Assembly (NCBI GenBank): GCA_016290715.1
Contig: JAEEUY010000065.1
Location: 1-6,566, forward strand
Length of the DNA stretch: 6,566 bases
Source of the DNA: Bacteroidales bacterium
GTDB taxonomy: Bacteria; Bacteroidota; Bacteroidia; Bacteroidales; WCHB1-69
Direction: 5' to 3'
The translations under genes were made by a program, and so were the position numbers. The notes under the pieces were generated by a model. The model had not been told where the DNA came from, made no database searches, and saw only the letters and a program-made list of their open reading frames with translations. The first letter of the stretch is position 1; each line of letters begins with the position of its first letter. Shown here piece by piece: positions 5,133-6,566 of the stretch.

Positions 5133-5476
5133 CATGGAGCTATGATGGGACTGCTGAATTGGAGGCAGCTTCTTGCCCAATACTGCCTTCTGAAAAAAAT
5201 TTTCTCAACCTGGAAAAAAACGGCCCTTCTCAAGCCAATGTATTATGAAGGGGTACATGGTGGAAGGAATGGAGCCGATCATACAGCAGCCGCTGGCAGC
5301 ATCCTGTCGGCGGTTTTCCTATGAGCAGCGTTACCCATTAGTAGGGAAACACCCCTTGAAGAATAAGGGTTGGCGGAGTATGAATGTGCCGCCTTTGACC
5401 TTGGTGTTGTGGCCTGAGTGAAAGGGGTAACGCCAGCATCTGTCGTGTTTATTCTTTTTGACCTTGTCGGGCAATT
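5133..5476. other. stretch without a supported gene
   Basis: Several short open frames exist in both directions, but none has a well-spaced ribosome binding site or a recognisable sequence. An inverted repeat CGTTACCC (5329-5336) and GGGTAACG (5425-5432) encloses 88 bp, with a smaller CCCTT/AAGGG hairpin near 5352-5368, so a folded RNA or a decayed gene is possible. Confidence 0.35.
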
Positions 5477-5505
5477 TTCATGTTTTTGGCGAATTTCGAC
5501 ATAAT
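5477..5505 (+). promoter_or_regulatory. possible promoter of the excision operon leader
   Basis: TTCATG (5477-5482), a 17-bp spacer and CATAAT (5500-5505) form a moderate sigma-A-like site. It precedes the leader region with the 26-aa ORF and the terminator. The -35 match is weak. Confidence 0.3.
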
Positions 5506-5672
5506 TATTTTGGGGAGGAAACAAGCTGCCATTGCTGTACCAGATAATAGCTTCCTCCATCAATTATCACAGGCCGAAAGAAAATTTTAGTTTTTCTCCA
5601 AAAACAGTTCCGCAAAACCCCCTGATTTTCTCCAATATACAGAGGGGCATATTGCGCGAAGGAGCTGATGTC

Positions 5673-5753
5673 ATGTTTTTTCTTTTGGACTTGTCGTTGG
5701 TTTTTTATGTTTTTGAAGAAAACGATCATAATATATACGAGGGGGCAGAGTAA
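5673..5753 (+). CDS. 26-aa hydrophobic small ORF or leader peptide
   Basis: The ATG at 5673 has AAGGAG (5659-5664) 8 nt upstream. The peptide has a hydrophobic N-terminal half (MFFLLDLSLVFYVF) followed by an acidic tail ending EGAE. Its TAA overlaps the next ATG (TAATG), and a strong intrinsic terminator begins 18 nt after the stop. Small size, good start signal and an adjacent terminator suit a leader peptide for transcription attenuation of the excision genes. It could also be a tiny membrane peptide or a chance ORF. No family is recognised. Confidence 0.35.
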   Translation: MFFLLDLSLVFYVFEENDHNIYEGAE

Positions 5754-5770
5754 TGCCTGACCCCATGCGG

Positions 5771-5795
5771 CGTCACAGCGATGTGGCGTTTTTTT
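5771..5795 (+). terminator. strong intrinsic terminator upstream of the excisionase gene
   Basis: CGTCACA (5771-5777) and TGTGGCG (5782-5788) form a 7-bp stem with a GCGA loop, followed by seven T (5789-5795). It separates the 26-aa ORF from the excision genes. It either insulates the operon or acts as an attenuator in its leader. A weaker GCATC-GAAA-GATGC hairpin with TTTTT follows at 5827-5845. Confidence 0.75.
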
Positions 5796-5872
5796 GTGTC
5801 ACGGTTTTCAGCGTTCAAGACAAACCGCATCGAAAGATGCTTTTTGAAAACAGGGAAAGGAGGAGTGATCCT

Positions 5873-5902
5873 ATGGCGAGAACCCGTGAGCCGCTTGTAT
5901 AG
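5873..5902 (+). CDS. 9-codon upstream ORF before the excisionase gene
   Basis: MARTREPLV starts at an ATG preceded by AAAGGAGG (5856-5863) at 9-nt spacing, one of the strongest start signals in the window. It stops at TAG (5900-5902) inside the first of two GC-rich hairpins. A ribosome on it would melt that hairpin, as in translational attenuators. The same frame is also open from an ATG at 5753. Confidence 0.4.
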   Translation: MARTREPLV

Positions 5903-5942
5903 CGGCAGAAAGAACGATCAATTTTGGCGGCACCCTGCCGCC
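5890..5942 (+). promoter_or_regulatory. paired GC-rich hairpins before the excisionase ribosome binding site
   Basis: Hairpin A is GCCGCT (5890-5895) with AGCGGC (5901-5906). Hairpin B is GGCGGCA (5926-5932) with TGCCGCC (5936-5942). B ends 3 nt before the AAAGGAGGT of the excisionase-like gene. The 3' arm of A (GCGGC) can also pair with the 3' arm of B (GCCGC), so the two folds can exclude each other. This is a plausible control element for excisionase translation. Confidence 0.5.
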
Positions 5943-5961
5943 TGGAAAGGAGGTAAGCCGA

Positions 5962-6177
5962 ATGTCAAAGGAACCTTTGGAAGCGATGCCGGATGTGCTG
6001 GATGCCAGCCAACTGGCAGACGTGCTGCACCTATCCCGCAGCGGAGCGTATAACCTGCTGAACAAGCCGGATTTTCCCACTCTCCATGTTGGCGGGAAGA
6101 AGATGGTCATGAAACAGGCATTGATCGACTGGATGCGCAGGCACACCAACGCTTCGACGAATGGAAGGGAGCAATGA
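5962..6177 (+). CDS. xis: excisionase-like HTH DNA-binding protein
   Basis: This 71-aa protein has AAAGGAGGT 7 nt before its ATG. Residues about 12-62 form a MerR/excisionase-type winged HTH: LDASQLADVLHLSRSGAYNLL, then FPTLHVGGKKMVMKQALIDWM. Proteins of this size beside a recombinase bind the element ends and direct the recombinase toward excision. It is followed by the TnpW-like and serine-recombinase genes in the same direction. An inverted repeat (ATGTTATT/AATAACAT, 6181-6188 and 6231-6238) fills the gap to the next gene. It could instead be a transcription regulator of the same fold. Confidence 0.8.
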   Translation: MSKEPLEAMPDVLDASQLADVLHLSRSGAYNLLNKPDFPTLHVGGKKMVMKQALIDWMRRHTNASTNGREQ

Positions 6178-6263
6178 TTCATGTTATTGCGAAAAACGAA
6201 ATTCAATAGCTCAACAACAAGACCACGAAAAATAACATTATTTGGAAGGAGAAAACAAACCCT

Positions 6264-6488
6264 ATGCAAAACCAGGCCCAGAGCGCCTACATGAACCGAA
6301 TGATTGGCGGTATCGTGTATAAGGTGCGTATTCATTTTAATGAAGATCATCACGAGAAAATGGAAGATAAAATCCTGCGGATGATCCATAACGATTTGGA
6401 ATTATCGGAAAAAGAGAGCGATATTGGCTGTACAAGCGATGCGTCCTGTGGTACAATACAGAAGCCACAGATGAACCGTGTAGCCTGA
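6264..6488 (+). CDS. tnpW: TnpW-like transposon-encoded protein
   Basis: This 74-aa protein has an AAGGAG at 6246-6251, somewhat far from the ATG. The core MNRMIGGIVYKVRIHFNED followed by KMEDKILRMIHND matches the small TnpW proteins encoded next to TnpX-type recombinases in clostridial elements. Its role is not established. It ends 13 nt before the recombinase start codon, so the two are probably co-translated from one message with the excisionase-like gene. Confidence 0.8.
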   Translation: MQNQAQSAYMNRMIGGIVYKVRIHFNEDHHEKMEDKILRMIHNDLELSEKESDIGCTSDASCGTIQKPQMNRVA

Positions 6489-6501
6489 AAGGAGTTCACC
6501 C

Positions 6502-6566
6502 ATGAACAGCAGGCAAACGGTTGAAAAGATCACGGCGCTGTATGAGCGCCTCTCCCGCGACGACGA
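6502..6566 (+). CDS. large serine recombinase, TnpX type (5' end only)
   Basis: The ATG at 6502 has AAGGAG (6489-6494) upstream. Only 21 full codons are visible, but the segment EKITALYERLSRDD is the classic N-terminus of large serine recombinases of Tn4451-type elements. The YxRxS motif gives arginine 16 and the expected catalytic serine 18. The full protein is normally 500 residues or more and cuts and joins the element ends. The rest lies beyond the window. Confidence 0.85.
   Translation, partial: MNSRQTVEKITALYERLSRDD

Noticed and set aside
5142..5324. 60-aa ORF starting MMGLLNWRQL
   Set aside because: It has no well-placed ribosome binding site, low-complexity content and no family resemblance.
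5257..5421. 54-aa ORF MVEGMEPIIQQPL...
   Set aside because: The GAAGGGG before it is only about 3 nt from the ATG, and the sequence resembles no family I know.

Overview
The window reads as part of an integrative/conjugative or mobilizable element from a gut Firmicute of the class Clostridia. Both flanks carry small genes typical of Tn4451/TnpX-type elements of that group: a TnpV-like protein on the left, and an excisionase-like HTH protein, a TnpW-like protein and the first codons of a large serine recombinase on the right. Shine-Dalgarno sequences are strong throughout and sigma-A-type promoters are easy to see.

Left part (1-692). The start of a leftward gene with its own promoter sits at the edge. 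It diverges from a tnpV-like gene, which has a foldable leader and an intrinsic terminator.

Second part (702-1680, minus strand). A gene for a 243-aa protein that I recognise as a PBECR4-type protein (a predicted BECR-fold RNase family known from phages and conjugative elements) has an unusual leader of about 210 nt. In order it holds a perfect-consensus promoter, a 5' hairpin, two tandem 45-nt RNA modules with a 51-nt period, a 13-bp hairpin and a strong ribosome binding site. The two modules differ at 9 positions. Four of these form two compensatory base-pair exchanges and the other five fall in loops or linkers, so the RNA fold appears to be under selection. Promoter, structured tandem repeats, hairpin, then a nuclease-fold gene is the layout of type III (RNA antitoxin) toxin-antitoxin systems. 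This is the strongest candidate for an undescribed system here. A tandem riboswitch or attenuator is the main alternative.

Central AT-rich cargo (about 1711-4490). A C-terminal-HTH regulator (minus strand) diverges from a promoter that starts a structured RNA element and, further on, a secreted PepSY-like protein. A secreted SH3b plus peptidoglycan-binding protein converges on it. The structured element upstream of the PepSY-like gene recurs behind the SH3b gene, with an identical 19-nt core. The pair looks like a small unknown RNA family.

Gene-poor stretch (4488-5672). I find no convincing protein gene, only the second RNA copy, a terminator-like hairpin and a few short repeats.

Right part (5673-6566). 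A 26-aa ORF is followed by a strong intrinsic terminator, a 9-codon ORF overlapping a hairpin, and a second hairpin directly before the ribosome binding site of the excisionase-like gene. TnpW-like and recombinase genes follow in one direction, forming an excision/integration operon that appears to be controlled by its leader RNA.
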